Positions 27,432 to 35,930 of a stretch of DNA of 64,000 nt are shown one piece after another; the stretch's first letter is position 1, and the number at the start of each line of letters is the position of its first letter. Below the pieces are notes generated by a model. It worked only from the letters and a program-made list of their open reading frames with translations. It was not told the origin of the DNA and made no database searches. Position numbers and translations under genes: made by a program. The stretch covers positions 744,001 to 808,000 of the forward strand of contig NZ_JAJSBI010000001.1 in the NCBI RefSeq assembly GCF_021261325.1, given 5' to 3'. This stretch comes from Streptomyces guryensis. GTDB taxonomy: Bacteria > Actinomycetota > Actinomycetes > Streptomycetales > Streptomycetaceae.

Positions 27432-29176
27432 TGCTGGTCCTTCCGGTCGATGATCGGCAGGACCAGACGGCTGGGGTGGCTCGGCCCGTGATGGATGTGG
27501 TTGACCGCGGGAATCATCTGCTCCTCGCTCTCGCGGGCGATGACGCCGCCGGTGTTGGTGTTGCGGTCGTAGCGGGGGAAGTTGCTGCTGGAGACGTCCA
27601 CGCGGATGCGGTGACCGGGAAGGAACACATTCGAGGTGGCGGTCATGTCGATGGTGATCTCGTAGACCGTGCCGGGTTCCATGAGTTCTTCCGTGGCGAG
27701 GCCGCCCCGGTAGCGGGCGCGCAGGATCCCGTCGCACAGGTTGATCGCCTTGCCGTCGGGGAAGACGTCGACGAGCTTGGCGGTGAAGTCGGTGTCCACC
27801 GCCGAGGAGGAGACGAACAGGGTGAGGCTGACCGGACCGGTGACCTCGACAGCCTCGTCGAGTACGGGCGTTGCGAAGCACAGGACGTCTTCGCGGCCGG
27901 CGACGGTCCGCTGGTCGACCGGGCCGCAGAATCCCGGGGTCGTCGGCATGGACGCCCCGCCGGCCGAGGGAACCGGGCGGCGCGGGTCGTAGAGGTAGGT
28001 CTCGTGCCCGGCGCCGGCAGGCGCCTCGGTCGTCAACACCCCGTCGCCGTCTGCGGTGTTGGCGTGGCCGGCGCTCGTGAGGTGGAAGTCGGTCCACCTC
28101 GTGTCGGGCAGCGGCCACTCCTGCTCATCACGCCACTGGTCGATGCCCATGACGAAGATCTTCACCGGCGCCAAGCCGTCCAGAGCGGTGGTGTCGCCCC
28201 GCAGCCAGCGGTCGAAGAACTTCAGCTGCAAGTCGCCCAGGCCCACCATCTGGGCGCTGGCCAGCGGACCGAAGGAACGGTCGCGGTAGACGCCTGTCGA
28301 GGAGGGGTCGTGGTCCCACGGACCGATGATCAGCCGCTGCCCCTCACGCGCCTGCGCACTGCCTGCCTGCCTACAGGCGGTCGTGTAGGTGCGCAGGGTC
28401 TGCCCGATGTAGAGGTCGTACCAGCCGCCGATGTTCAGCGCCGGGGCAGTGACGTTCTTGAGCTCGGACGTGAGCTCCATGGCGTCCCAGTACCCGTCGT
28501 GGGAGGGGTGGGACATCCAGTCGTCCCACCACTTCCCGTACGCCGCCAGGACCGGCACCTCCGCCGTCGGCAGCACATCGTTGAGAGACTCGTGGGACAG
28601 CACCGCCTGACCGAGCTCCTGCAGCTGGGACAGGGTGTCCTCGCCGGCCGCCAGGGAGCGCTGTGCGTCGGCCGCGTACATCATGGCATTCCACAGCGTG
28701 ACCAGGCTCAGTGAGAGGGCACCGCCCGCGGAGTACCAGGGCGCCTCGTAGTTGTCGATCGAGGTGAAGGTCGGCGCGATCGCCTTGAGAGCCGGGGCGC
28801 CGGTCACGGCGGTTTCCCACTGGACCATCCCGCCGTAGGAAGCCCCGTACATGCCCACCGTGCCATCCGACCACGGCTGGTCGGCTATCCAGGCGACGGT
28901 GTCCTCGCCGTCGTTTCGGTCCGCCAGATGGGGAACGAACTCGCCTTCCGAGCGGTGGGTGCCCCGGCAGTCCTGCACCACCAGCGCGTAGCCGGCTTCC
29001 AGCAGAGTCCCGAGGTTGGGCATGGAGGCAAAGCTGATGCCCAACAGGTCCTTGCCGTACGGCAGGCGCACGAGCAGCGCCGGAGCCTTGCCCTCGACCG
29101 GATGCCACACGTTGGCGGCCAGGGCTACGCCGTCACGCATCGGAACTTGGACATCTATCTCGTACAGGTGCTGCAT
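27428..29176 (-). CDS. CocE/NonD family hydrolase (third copy), first gene of CoA catabolic operon
   Basis: 582 residues. The nucleophile is Ser113 in YGASYGGMVQW, with QDCRGTHRSEGEF and LIIGPWDHDPSS as further family marks. The C-terminal jelly-roll has DVSSSNFPRYDRNTNTGG. It should hydrolyse an ester or amide and release an acid for the downstream CoA ligase. The ATG is at 29176 and the promoter region carries the TetR operator at 29215. Its stop overlaps the ligase start, and all four genes of this operon are linked by GTGA overlaps. Confidence 0.92.
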   Translation of the reverse strand: MQHLYEIDVQVPMRDGVALAANVWHPVEGKAPALLVRLPYGKDLLGISFASMPNLGTLLEAGYALVVQDCRGTHRSEGEFVPHLADRNDGEDTVAWIADQPWSDGTVGMYGASYGGMVQWETAVTGAPALKAIAPTFTSIDNYEAPWYSAGGALSLSLVTLWNAMMYAADAQRSLAAGEDTLSQLQELGQAVLSHESLNDVLPTAEVPVLAAYGKWWDDWMSHPSHDGYWDAMELTSELKNVTAPALNIGGWYDLYIGQTLRTYTTACRQAGSAQAREGQRLIIGPWDHDPSSTGVYRDRSFGPLASAQMVGLGDLQLKFFDRWLRGDTTALDGLAPVKIFVMGIDQWRDEQEWPLPDTRWTDFHLTSAGHANTADGDGVLTTEAPAGAGHETYLYDPRRPVPSAGGASMPTTPGFCGPVDQRTVAGREDVLCFATPVLDEAVEVTGPVSLTLFVSSSAVDTDFTAKLVDVFPDGKAINLCDGILRARYRGGLATEELMEPGTVYEITIDMTATSNVFLPGHRIRVDVSSSNFPRYDRNTNTGGVIARESEEQMIPAVNHIHHGPSHPSRLVLPIIDRKDQQ

Positions 29177-29214
29177 CGGTGCTCCTCGTCGAGCCGACGG
29201 CGTTGCGGTGATAT

Positions 29215-29242
29215 GGGTACGTTAAGAGATACCTTCGTACCC
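29215..29242. promoter_or_regulatory. TetR-type operator copy 3, catabolic operon promoter
   Basis: GGGTAC (29215-29220), 16 bases, GTACCC (29237-29242), 39 bases upstream of the CocE start. The half sites and spacing are identical to copy 2 in front of the TetR gene. Confidence 0.75.
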
Positions 29243-29479
29243 AGTCAATTACCGTGACGAGTCTGACCTCCCGTGATTCACCTGCACGGGTTCCCCCGTT
29301 TGGCCTCTGCGGACAGATCGCCCGACGGCGGGAAGCCGCGAGGGCCAAGGCCGGCGAGGCGTGTCGGCGGGTGGCGCCTCGCGCGAGCTCCTCAATGCCG
29401 CCGCCCGGTCGAGGGCGGCCGCCGAACGGGTGCAGGCGAGGTGACAGCCGGCACAAGGCCGGGTTCCGAGACGACGTCC

Positions 29480-29960
29480 CGGGCGGCCGTCCGGCCGATG
29501 AGTACCGGGCCCGGGCATGTCGTCGTGGCCCAGCACGGCCGAGCCGTCCGTCACGACCCGCAACGGAGGTGCGCTTGATGGTGAGACGGCGGGTGTCCTC
29601 GGGGGTTCTCGGCGATCGCCGTACAGACGCGGGCCACGCCCCGGCGTGTAGACCATGGAGAGGTCGTCACGGTTGCGGATGGGGTGGACGCTGTCTCGAT
29701 CATGCCGCCGAGGTGCATCAGGAACGTACGGTCGGAGACCTTGCCGAGCGTGAACGCTCCCGATGTCGCGCAGCTGTTCGACGATCTCGCGGCGTGCAGG
29801 TGGAGGTGGCGGCGATGGTGACGTCGATGCCGAGACGGTCGGCGTCGGATGAGACGACGTCGAGGGTGGTGACCGAACTGCCTGGCGCCTCCAGAGTGGC
29901 CGTCAGCTGAAGGACCGCGTTGCCTGCCGCGGGACTTCGAGGCGGATGGCCATCGAGTAG
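29480..29960 (-). pseudogene. Frameshifted N-terminal relic of an ACT-domain NAD-malic enzyme
   Basis: Several minus-strand frames together spell a malic enzyme. They give MAIRLEVPR and SVTTLDVVSSDADRLGIDVT (ACT domain), REIVEQLRDIG, VSDRTFLMHLGG, NRDDLSMVYTPG, VARVCTAIAENP, TIKRTSV and VVTDGSAVLG. In the family these run as one frame (VSDRTF..HLGGK, TRDDLSMAYTPGVARVC.AIA, NTVAVVTDGSAVLGLGDIG). At least four frame changes and loss of everything after the N-terminal domain make it a pseudogene. It lies next to the C4-dicarboxylate transporter. Confidence 0.75.
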
Positions 29961-30080
29961 GCGACGCCGGGCGTGCGCACTGGAAGGGTCCTCATCCGTC
30001 CTGGTGTGCGGCGGCCTGGAGGGTGCCGCCGGTGGGTGACGTGTACGCCGTCGAGGGGTGACTGCATTCGATGGGTACGG

Positions 30081-31424
30081 CTACTTGTCGGCGCCGACCT
30101 TGGTGGTGTCCGACTGGGCCTGCGGCGCCGTGGTGGTGCGGGAGTGCAGGACCTTGCGGGCCTGTTCGGTGTCGAAGTCGTTCTCCCACTTGCCGATCAC
30201 GATGGCGGCGACGGCGTTGCCGAGGACGTTGATGAAGACGCGGCCCTCGTTGAGGATGCGGTCGATGCCGACGATCAGGGAGAGGGCGGCGAGCGGGATG
30301 TGGCCGACCGCGGTGACGGTGCTGGCGAGGACGATGAACGCGCCGCCCGCGATCCCGGCGGTGCCCTTGCTGGTGAGCATCATGACGCCGACCATGATCA
30401 GCTGCTGCTGCCAGGACAGGTCGATGCCCATGGCCTGGGCCAGGAAGAGGGAGGCCATCGTGAGGTAGACCGCGGAGCCGTCCAGGTTGAAGGAGAACCC
30501 GGAGGGGATGACGATGCCGACCACGGGCCGGCCGATGCCGAGGATCTCCAGTTTGCGTACCAGCTGGGGCAGTACGGCCTCGCTGGAACAGGTGCTGAGG
30601 GCGACGAGCAGTTCGGCCTTGAGGAAGCGGATGAGGCCGAACAGGCTCAGGCGGCAGGCCCGCATGATGGCGCCGAGGACGACCAGGACGTAGACGACGC
30701 AGGTCGCGGTGAACAGGATGATGAGGTAGCCGAGCTGTTTGAGGCTCTCGGCGCCGTAGGTGGCGACCACGGTGGCCAGGGCGCCGAAGGTGCCCAAGGG
30801 TGCGAGCCGCATCACCCAGCCCACGATGCGGAAGACGACGTCCGACAGCGCCTTGATGCCGCGGGTCAGCGGTGCCCCTTCCTCGCCGGCCATGTTCAGG
30901 GCCGCACCGAAGACGATCGAGACCATCAGCGCGGCCAGGATCGCGTCCCCGGTGATCGCGCCCAGCAGGGAGGCGGGGATGAGGGAGGAGACGAAGCCGG
31001 TGAAGGTGGCGTGCTCGGTGGCGGCCTTGGGCACCTCCTCGGCGTTCAGTGACGAGGGGTCGACGTGCAGGCCGGAGCCGGGCTGGAAGATGTTGGCGAC
31101 GACCAGCCCGATCAGCATGGACACCAGGGACAGCACCAGGAAGTAGCCGATCGCCTTCACACCGATCCGGCCCGCCTTGCGCAGGTTGTCCATGGAGGCG
31201 ATGCCGGTGGTCACCACGCAGAAGACGACCGGGATCACGATCATCTTGACCAGCGCGATGAACCAGTCGTTGAGCGGCTTCAGATCCTCACCCAGCCCGG
31301 GCGCGAGGATGCCGACGGCGATGCCGAGGACGGCGGCCAGTACGACCTGGAACCACAGCTCCCGTATGAGACGGCTCAGCCGTGACCGCTGCGGGCGGCC
31401 GGCGACGGTGGTGGTGCTTGTCAT
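30081..31424 (-). CDS. dctA: C4-dicarboxylate transporter DctA (DAACS family)
   Basis: 447 residues with about eight membrane helices plus re-entrant loops. Landmarks are VKMIVIPVVFCVVTTGIASM, the Ser-rich TCSSEAVLPQL hairpin, GIVIPSGFSFNLDGSAVYLT and the second hairpin SKGTAGIAGGAFIVL. The family imports succinate, fumarate, malate and related dicarboxylates with protons or sodium. AAAGGAG lies just upstream of the ATG at 31424. It follows the D-tartrate-dehydratase-like gene by 165 bases on the same strand, so the imported compound here may be tartrate. Confidence 0.92.
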   Translation of the reverse strand: MTSTTTVAGRPQRSRLSRLIRELWFQVVLAAVLGIAVGILAPGLGEDLKPLNDWFIALVKMIVIPVVFCVVTTGIASMDNLRKAGRIGVKAIGYFLVLSLVSMLIGLVVANIFQPGSGLHVDPSSLNAEEVPKAATEHATFTGFVSSLIPASLLGAITGDAILAALMVSIVFGAALNMAGEEGAPLTRGIKALSDVVFRIVGWVMRLAPLGTFGALATVVATYGAESLKQLGYLIILFTATCVVYVLVVLGAIMRACRLSLFGLIRFLKAELLVALSTCSSEAVLPQLVRKLEILGIGRPVVGIVIPSGFSFNLDGSAVYLTMASLFLAQAMGIDLSWQQQLIMVGVMMLTSKGTAGIAGGAFIVLASTVTAVGHIPLAALSLIVGIDRILNEGRVFINVLGNAVAAIVIGKWENDFDTEQARKVLHSRTTTAPQAQSDTTKVGADK

Positions 31425-31589
31425 CGTTGGTGCTCCTTTGCACGACGATCGGGTGTAGCCCTGTCCCGTGGGGGTTCGGGGGACGCGACACGGCCCGGGC
31501 GTCCCCGCTCTCGTGTGTGGCGCCCGTATCTGGCGGCGTCGGCCGACGGCGCCCGCCCGGTGGCGGGCGCGTCCGCGGTGGGGTGGCGG

Positions 31590-32756
31590 TCAGCTGTGCA
31601 GGGCGCGCAGCACCTTGTAGAAGGCGGCCTTGCTTTCGAAGCCGATGCCGGGGGTGTCGGTCAGGCCGACGCGGCTCTTCTCGACGACGGCGTCGTCGGC
31701 GAAGCCGCCGGTGGGCTGGAACTCGCCCGGGTAGGACTCGTTGCCGCCGAGCTTGAGGGCGGCTGCGATGTGCAGGGAGAACTGGTGCCCGCCGTGCGGG
31801 ATGCAGCGGCGCGATGACCAGCCGTGCTGACGGAGCATGTCCTGGATGCGCAGGTACTCCACCAGACCGTAGGAGAGCGCGGGGTCGACCTGGATGGTGT
31901 CGCGGTCGGGGCGCAGGCCGCCGTAGCGGATCAGGTTGCGGGCGTCCTGGAGGGAGAAGAGGTTCTCGCCGGTGGCGATGGGGCCGGTGTAGTGCTCGGC
32001 GACGGTGGCGTTGAGGTGGTAGTCGAGCGGGTCGCCGATCTCCTCGTACCAGAACAGCCTGTAGGGCTCGATGGCCCGCCCGTACTCCAGGGCCGTGTTG
32101 AGGTCGAAGCGGCCGTTGACGTCGACGGCCAGCCGGGAGCCGTCGCCGTCCAGGACGTCGATGACGGCCTCGATACGGCGCAGGTCCTCCGCCAGGTCGG
32201 CGCCGCCGATCTTCATCTTGACGACGTCGTAGCCCAGGTCGAGGAAGCCGCGCATCTCGTCCTGGAGGTCGGTGAGGGTCTTGCCCGGGGCGTAGTAGCC
32301 GCCGGCGGCGTAGACGAAGACGGAGTCGTCGGGCTGCCCGTCGCCGTAGCGCTCGGACAGATACCGGTACAGCGGCTTGCCCTCGATCTTGGAGGCCAGG
32401 TCGAACAGGGCCATGTCCACCACACCGACCGCGACCGAGCGCTCGCCGTGGCCGCCGGGCTTCTCGTTGTTCATCATCACGTCCCACGCCTTGGCGTGGT
32501 CCAGGCCGCCCTGCTCGTCCAGCAGGCTGCCGGGCTCGGCCTCCAGGAGGCGGGGCAGGACCCGGCGGCGCAGGATCTCGCCGGCGCTGTAGCGGCCGTT
32601 GGAGTTGAAGCCGTAGCCCACCACGGGCTTGCCGTCCCGGATGACGTCGCTCTCGATCGCCACGATCGAACAGTCCATGGAGCTGAAGTCGATCCAGGCG
32701 TTGCGGATCGAGGAGCTGATCGGAACGACGCCCTCGTAGACGTTGGTGATCTTCAC
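31590..32756 (-). CDS. Enolase-superfamily dehydratase, probable D(-)-tartrate dehydratase
   Basis: 388 residues, the expected length for the D-tartrate dehydratase branch of the mandelate-racemase subgroup. The general-base Lys pair is in VVKMKIGGAD (Lys180/182). The metal ligands are Asp212 (AVDVNGR), Glu238 (FWYEE) and Glu264 (ATGENL), with the catalytic His region IPHGGHQF at 320-325. The reaction would convert D-tartrate to oxaloacetate. GTG 32756 (GAGAGG 7 bases upstream) is preferred to the ATG at 32789, which overlaps the operator. A GntR gene diverges from it and DctA follows. Confidence 0.82.
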   Translation of the reverse strand: MKITNVYEGVVPISSSIRNAWIDFSSMDCSIVAIESDVIRDGKPVVGYGFNSNGRYSAGEILRRRVLPRLLEAEPGSLLDEQGGLDHAKAWDVMMNNEKPGGHGERSVAVGVVDMALFDLASKIEGKPLYRYLSERYGDGQPDDSVFVYAAGGYYAPGKTLTDLQDEMRGFLDLGYDVVKMKIGGADLAEDLRRIEAVIDVLDGDGSRLAVDVNGRFDLNTALEYGRAIEPYRLFWYEEIGDPLDYHLNATVAEHYTGPIATGENLFSLQDARNLIRYGGLRPDRDTIQVDPALSYGLVEYLRIQDMLRQHGWSSRRCIPHGGHQFSLHIAAALKLGGNESYPGEFQPTGGFADDAVVEKSRVGLTDTPGIGFESKAAFYKVLRALHS

Positions 32757-32773
32757 TGCCAAGCCTCTCTCAT

Positions 32774-32785
32774 ATCTTATAAGAT
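32774..32785. promoter_or_regulatory. 12-bp palindrome, probable GntR operator
   Basis: ATCTTATAAGAT is perfectly self-complementary and AT-rich. It lies between the divergent dehydratase (start 32756) and GntR gene (start 32866), overlapping where the dehydratase promoter or leader would be. FCD-type GntR proteins typically bind such short AT-rich palindromes. Confidence 0.65.
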
Positions 32786-32865
32786 GCAACGCCTGTTAGG
32801 GTGAGCTGGTCCGCTGCGGGATGTCAAGGGGTGGGGAAGCTCCGGAAAGGAATGGTCAGGGGGCT

Positions 32866-33549
32866 ATGGCAGGACCGAACCTGTTCTTCAGCAAGAGCGA
32901 CCTCGCCTACGCAGAACTCCGCGATCGGATCCTCTCCGGCACTCTTCCCGCCGGGTCACGGCTCGCCCAGTACGACCTCGCCGAGTCCCTCAACATGAGC
33001 ATCACGCCCCTGCGCGAGGCCATCCGCCGCCTCAGCAGCGAGGGACTCCTCACCGTCGAAACCCACCGCGACGTCCGGGTCTCCGTCATGAACTCCAACG
33101 AGGCCCGCCAGCTGTTCGAGGTCCGCCTGTCCCTGGACCCGACCGCCGCCGAACTCGCCGCCCAGCGACGCACCGACGACGACATCGCCACCATGCAGGC
33201 CGCCGTCGACAAGCTCCTCCCCGTCACCCGCCAATGGGGGGAAGAGGCACTCACGGCCCACCGCGCCTTCCACCAGGCGCTGTACCGCGCCTCGCACAAC
33301 GACGTCCTCATCCGTCTCCTGGACGACCTGTGGGACAAGTCCGACCGCTACCGGCGCCTCGGCCTCGAACTCCCGCCCGGCGACGAACCCCGCACCCGGG
33401 ACCTACAGGAACACCACCAACTCGTCTCCCTCATCGTGGACGGCCGCGCCGCCGAAGCCGCCCAGCTGATGCGAGGCCACATCACCCACAGCCTCACCGC
33501 CACCGCCATCAGCGCCCTCGAAGACCGCGAGGGCCTTCGCGTCACGTGA
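32866..33549 (+). CDS. GntR-family regulator, FCD (FadR) subfamily
   Basis: 227 residues from the ATG at 32866; an in-frame extension reaches 32821. The winged helix covers about residues 8-75 (LRDRILSGTLPAGSRLAQYD, ITPLREAIRRLSSEGLL). An all-helical FCD domain follows with metal-ligand residues in HRAFHQALYRAS, EHHQLVSLI and RGHITHS. FCD proteins sense small carboxylates through a bound metal, which suits regulation of tartrate or dicarboxylate use. It is divergent from the dehydratase and DctA genes with an operator between. Confidence 0.9.
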   Translation: MAGPNLFFSKSDLAYAELRDRILSGTLPAGSRLAQYDLAESLNMSITPLREAIRRLSSEGLLTVETHRDVRVSVMNSNEARQLFEVRLSLDPTAAELAAQRRTDDDIATMQAAVDKLLPVTRQWGEEALTAHRAFHQALYRASHNDVLIRLLDDLWDKSDRYRRLGLELPPGDEPRTRDLQEHHQLVSLIVDGRAAEAAQLMRGHITHSLTATAISALEDREGLRVT

Positions 33550-33597
33550 CACGCGGCGACCGGCTCCGTCGGGGTGCATGAGGGGAGAGGACTGGGA

Positions 33598-33690
33598 GTG
33601 CGTGAGCTGGAGCATTTCCTGGCAGCCGTCGACCCCGGCGGCTTCAACCGTGCCTTCGCCCTGCACGTCTCGCAGCCGCGCCTGACGCTT
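33598..33690 (+). pseudogene. LysR-family N-terminal fragment
   Basis: From the GTG at 33598 the frame reads MRELEHFLAAVDPGGFNRAF then ALHVSQPRLT. This is the start of a LysR helix-turn-helix (pattern LEYFVAVAE.GGFTRAA..LHVSQPSLS) with small deletions. Similarity ends after about 30 codons, where a different gene fragment begins on the other strand. It marks a junction near the integrase. Confidence 0.6.
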
Positions 33691-33742
33691 CTCACGGATG
33701 TACTCGGCCAGGTCATCGAAGTTGGGTGGAGAAGGGGGTGCG
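33680..33742 (-). pseudogene. XRE-family regulator N-terminal fragment
   Basis: The minus strand reads APPSPPNFDDLAEYIREKRQ and then diverges. This resembles the N-terminus of actinobacterial XRE regulators of the type PPNFDDLAEYIREQR...SLRQLA. It abuts the LysR fragment tail-to-tail, between the GntR gene and the integrase. It may mark the insertion boundary of the island. The call is from memory of the motif only. Confidence 0.4.
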
Positions 33743-33797
33743 CTTCAGGAGCGTGAGATCTGGGTTTCGGTCCGGCACGACGGCGACCGCGCTGCAA

Positions 33798-35063
33798 TCA
33801 ACTGCTGCTCTGCTGCATTGAACGGAATGCATCGCCGAACGCGGTCACGCGCAGGCCTTCTGCCACCCTCGGTGGGCGCGCATAGGTGTCCCATGTTTCG
33901 GTGAAGCGGGCGTGCCGCGAGAGCGCTTGGACGGTCTTCGGATCATGCTGGCCTGGTCCGCCGAGTGTGGTGGTGTAAAACACCTTGAGATCGTGGAAAC
34001 GGGTGCCTTCAGGAAGGCCGGCCCATGCAACAACCCGTCGCCACTTCTCGTTGAAGTCACTACTCTGAACAGGCCTTCCGTATCGGTTCGTCACGATGAG
34101 GTCTTCGTCCATTGGCTCGACGTGCCGCCGAGCCCGACGCTTGCGCGCGACGGATTGAGTGACGGGTTCCGGCTCGCTGAGGTGAGCCACGTGGGTAGCC
34201 AACCGCTCGATCAGGAAATGATCCACAGGCAGTGTCGCGTAACTGGCTTTGGTTTTGAGCGGTACGGCTTTGCCGCGCTGGCGCTGCTCTTGAACGTACA
34301 GGAGATCCTCCTGCCAGCCGATGCGCGTTCGTGTCAGGCCCAGAGCCTCGCCGGCACGCAGTCCCGCGCACGCGCCGAGCCACACCAGGACTTCGTAGCG
34401 CGGCTCGATCGTCCGCATGGCGAGGGCTGCTGCGGCCACCTGCTCGGGGGTGAGGGCGTCCCCACTGCCGTCGCTGATCTCGGGAAGCTCGATGCGGGAC
34501 ACGATGTTTGCAGGCAGCGGAATGTCTTCGTCCATCATGTAGTGGATGAGAATGCGCCAGGTTTTGAAAATCTGGACAATTGTGCGAGGGGATCTGAGGT
34601 TGGGTTTTTCTAGCAGATGATCCACGAAGGCCATCGAGTCGCTACGCCGTAGCGATGTCGGTATGCGATTGCCTGCGAACGGCAGGATGTGATTGTGAAG
34701 ATGACTCTCGTACGTATTGATCGTATTCGCTCTCTTTTCCTTCTTCCGCTTTCGGTCGATCATCTGCGCGCCGAAGAAGGCTACTCGCGCACTGTGTGCT
34801 GCTTGGTTCCCTCTCATCATGGACGCAGCCTCGGAGGTCAGCTCGGCGAGGCGGTCGAGGGCTTCCTGCCATGTATCGAACGACTCTCTGCGCTCTTTTC
34901 CGAGGTGATCGACGTGGCGAGTCTGCCAGCGGAGTCCCCGTCCGTGATCTGCTGACGGGTAAAGGGGGCGGTTTTTGGTCCCGCACTTACAGGGGGTATC
35001 ACCCCGGTCGGGTTTCGGATATGACTTGTGCCATCGGTCGAATGGCAAAATCGGTCTGGCCAT
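33798..35063 (-). CDS. Tyrosine recombinase / site-specific integrase
   Basis: 421 residues. An N-terminal Cys-containing arm (CKCGTKNRP) and AP2-like segment precede a SAM-like core-binding domain (about 100-190, NTINTYESHLHNHILPFAGN). The catalytic domain shows Arg in CAGLRAGEALGL, HDLK in the usual HxxR position (FHDLKVFYTTTLG), a His in LSRHARFTETW and the nucleophile Tyr in WDTYARPP. The Arg-to-Lys change in the HxxR box is notable; related streptomycete integrases may share it. It lies at the left edge of the defence region with debris beyond its 3' end, consistent with an att site close by. No Xis gene is recognised. Confidence 0.87.
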   Translation of the reverse strand: MARPILPFDRWHKSYPKPDRGDTPCKCGTKNRPLYPSADHGRGLRWQTRHVDHLGKERRESFDTWQEALDRLAELTSEAASMMRGNQAAHSARVAFFGAQMIDRKRKKEKRANTINTYESHLHNHILPFAGNRIPTSLRRSDSMAFVDHLLEKPNLRSPRTIVQIFKTWRILIHYMMDEDIPLPANIVSRIELPEISDGSGDALTPEQVAAAALAMRTIEPRYEVLVWLGACAGLRAGEALGLTRTRIGWQEDLLYVQEQRQRGKAVPLKTKASYATLPVDHFLIERLATHVAHLSEPEPVTQSVARKRRARRHVEPMDEDLIVTNRYGRPVQSSDFNEKWRRVVAWAGLPEGTRFHDLKVFYTTTLGGPGQHDPKTVQALSRHARFTETWDTYARPPRVAEGLRVTAFGDAFRSMQQSSS

Positions 35064-35264
35064 ATGTTCTCGTTCGTTGCTTGTGGGCTAGCGACCTCGC
35101 TGCCGCGCCGTGGGCTATCCGTTTGCCGGGCAGGTCGTACGAGTGATTGGTTTTCGTAGCCGCCGGGCTGTTCGTGTGTGCTCACGTGCAGGATTTCCAG
35201 CCCAGAGCCTGATTATGCACAGCTGTTCATGGCCTGAGGGAAGTCGTACCGGTCGAGTCGCTGT

Positions 35265-35531
35265 GTGCCAGCACGCGAACCGTCACCGGACCCCCGACTC
35301 CTGTCCCTCGGTATGCAGATCCGACGGCTCCGGGAAGAGCGGGGCTACAGCTTGGAAGAACTCGCAGAGCGCAGTGGAATGAGCTTTCGCGGCCTCATCT
35401 ACATTGAGCACGGCCAGCGCAGCCCCAGTGTGCTCACGCTCTTGGATATTGCAGCTGGACTCGACGTGCAGCCAGGGGAACTCGTTAACCACATCACACG
35501 GGAAGAATCCGGAAAATCCGAGCCCCGGTAA
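35265..35531 (+). CDS. Small XRE-family DNA-binding protein
   Basis: 88 residues, GTG start. A single helix-turn-helix fills most of it: IRRLREERGYSLEELAERSG, MSFRGLIYIEHGQRSPSVLT, then LLDIAAGLDVQPGELV. It is a typical phage- or island-type regulator. It lies between the divergent integrase and the Gabija genes and could regulate either. The Shine-Dalgarno sequence is weak, so the exact start is uncertain. Confidence 0.75.
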   Translation: MPAREPSPDPRLLSLGMQIRRLREERGYSLEELAERSGMSFRGLIYIEHGQRSPSVLTLLDIAAGLDVQPGELVNHITREESGKSEPR

Positions 35532-35877
35532 TGCGGGTCGGCGATCAAACGATCGTGTTTTTTTCCAAGGCTGTGATGAGTCCGTAGGATCTGCTGATCG
35601 GGCCCCACGCAGGAGGTGTGCACGAACCCGTAGACGCGCTCACTCCGCGCGGTGTCGACGCGCCTTGTGCGTAGGAGGTGCCCTGCTGTGGCACCTACCG
35701 GTCGTGAGGGTCCATCTCCCCCTTCCGGCTGTGCCGCAATGACGGTCGCGCACTGCTGTCTGGAGTTGGCGACCTAACGTGTCCATTTCCAGTCATGGGG
35801 ACGGATTCGTCTAACGAGGCACCAGTGTCGCGATGAATCGTATGATGCGTCAGAACCGCATGCGGGTGGGGCACTTG
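35532..35877. other. Leader region upstream of Gabija genes, no gene recognised
   Basis: Short open frames on both strands lack recognisable motifs. Local AT-rich stretches (GTGTTTTTTTCC near 35555) may be promoter-related. A palindrome follows at 35878. Confidence 0.35.
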
Positions 35878-35895
35878 AGGCGGTTACAACCGCCT
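35878..35895. promoter_or_regulatory. Inverted repeat upstream of GajA
   Basis: AGGCGGTT-AC-AACCGCCT: perfect 8-bp arms around a 2-base centre, ending 36 bases before the GajA start. The position fits an operator, possibly for the small XRE protein at 35265; this is inferred. Confidence 0.55.
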
Positions 35896-35930
35896 GTGTC
35901 GTCGAGGGCGCGGGCCTCATCGCTCGGGGG

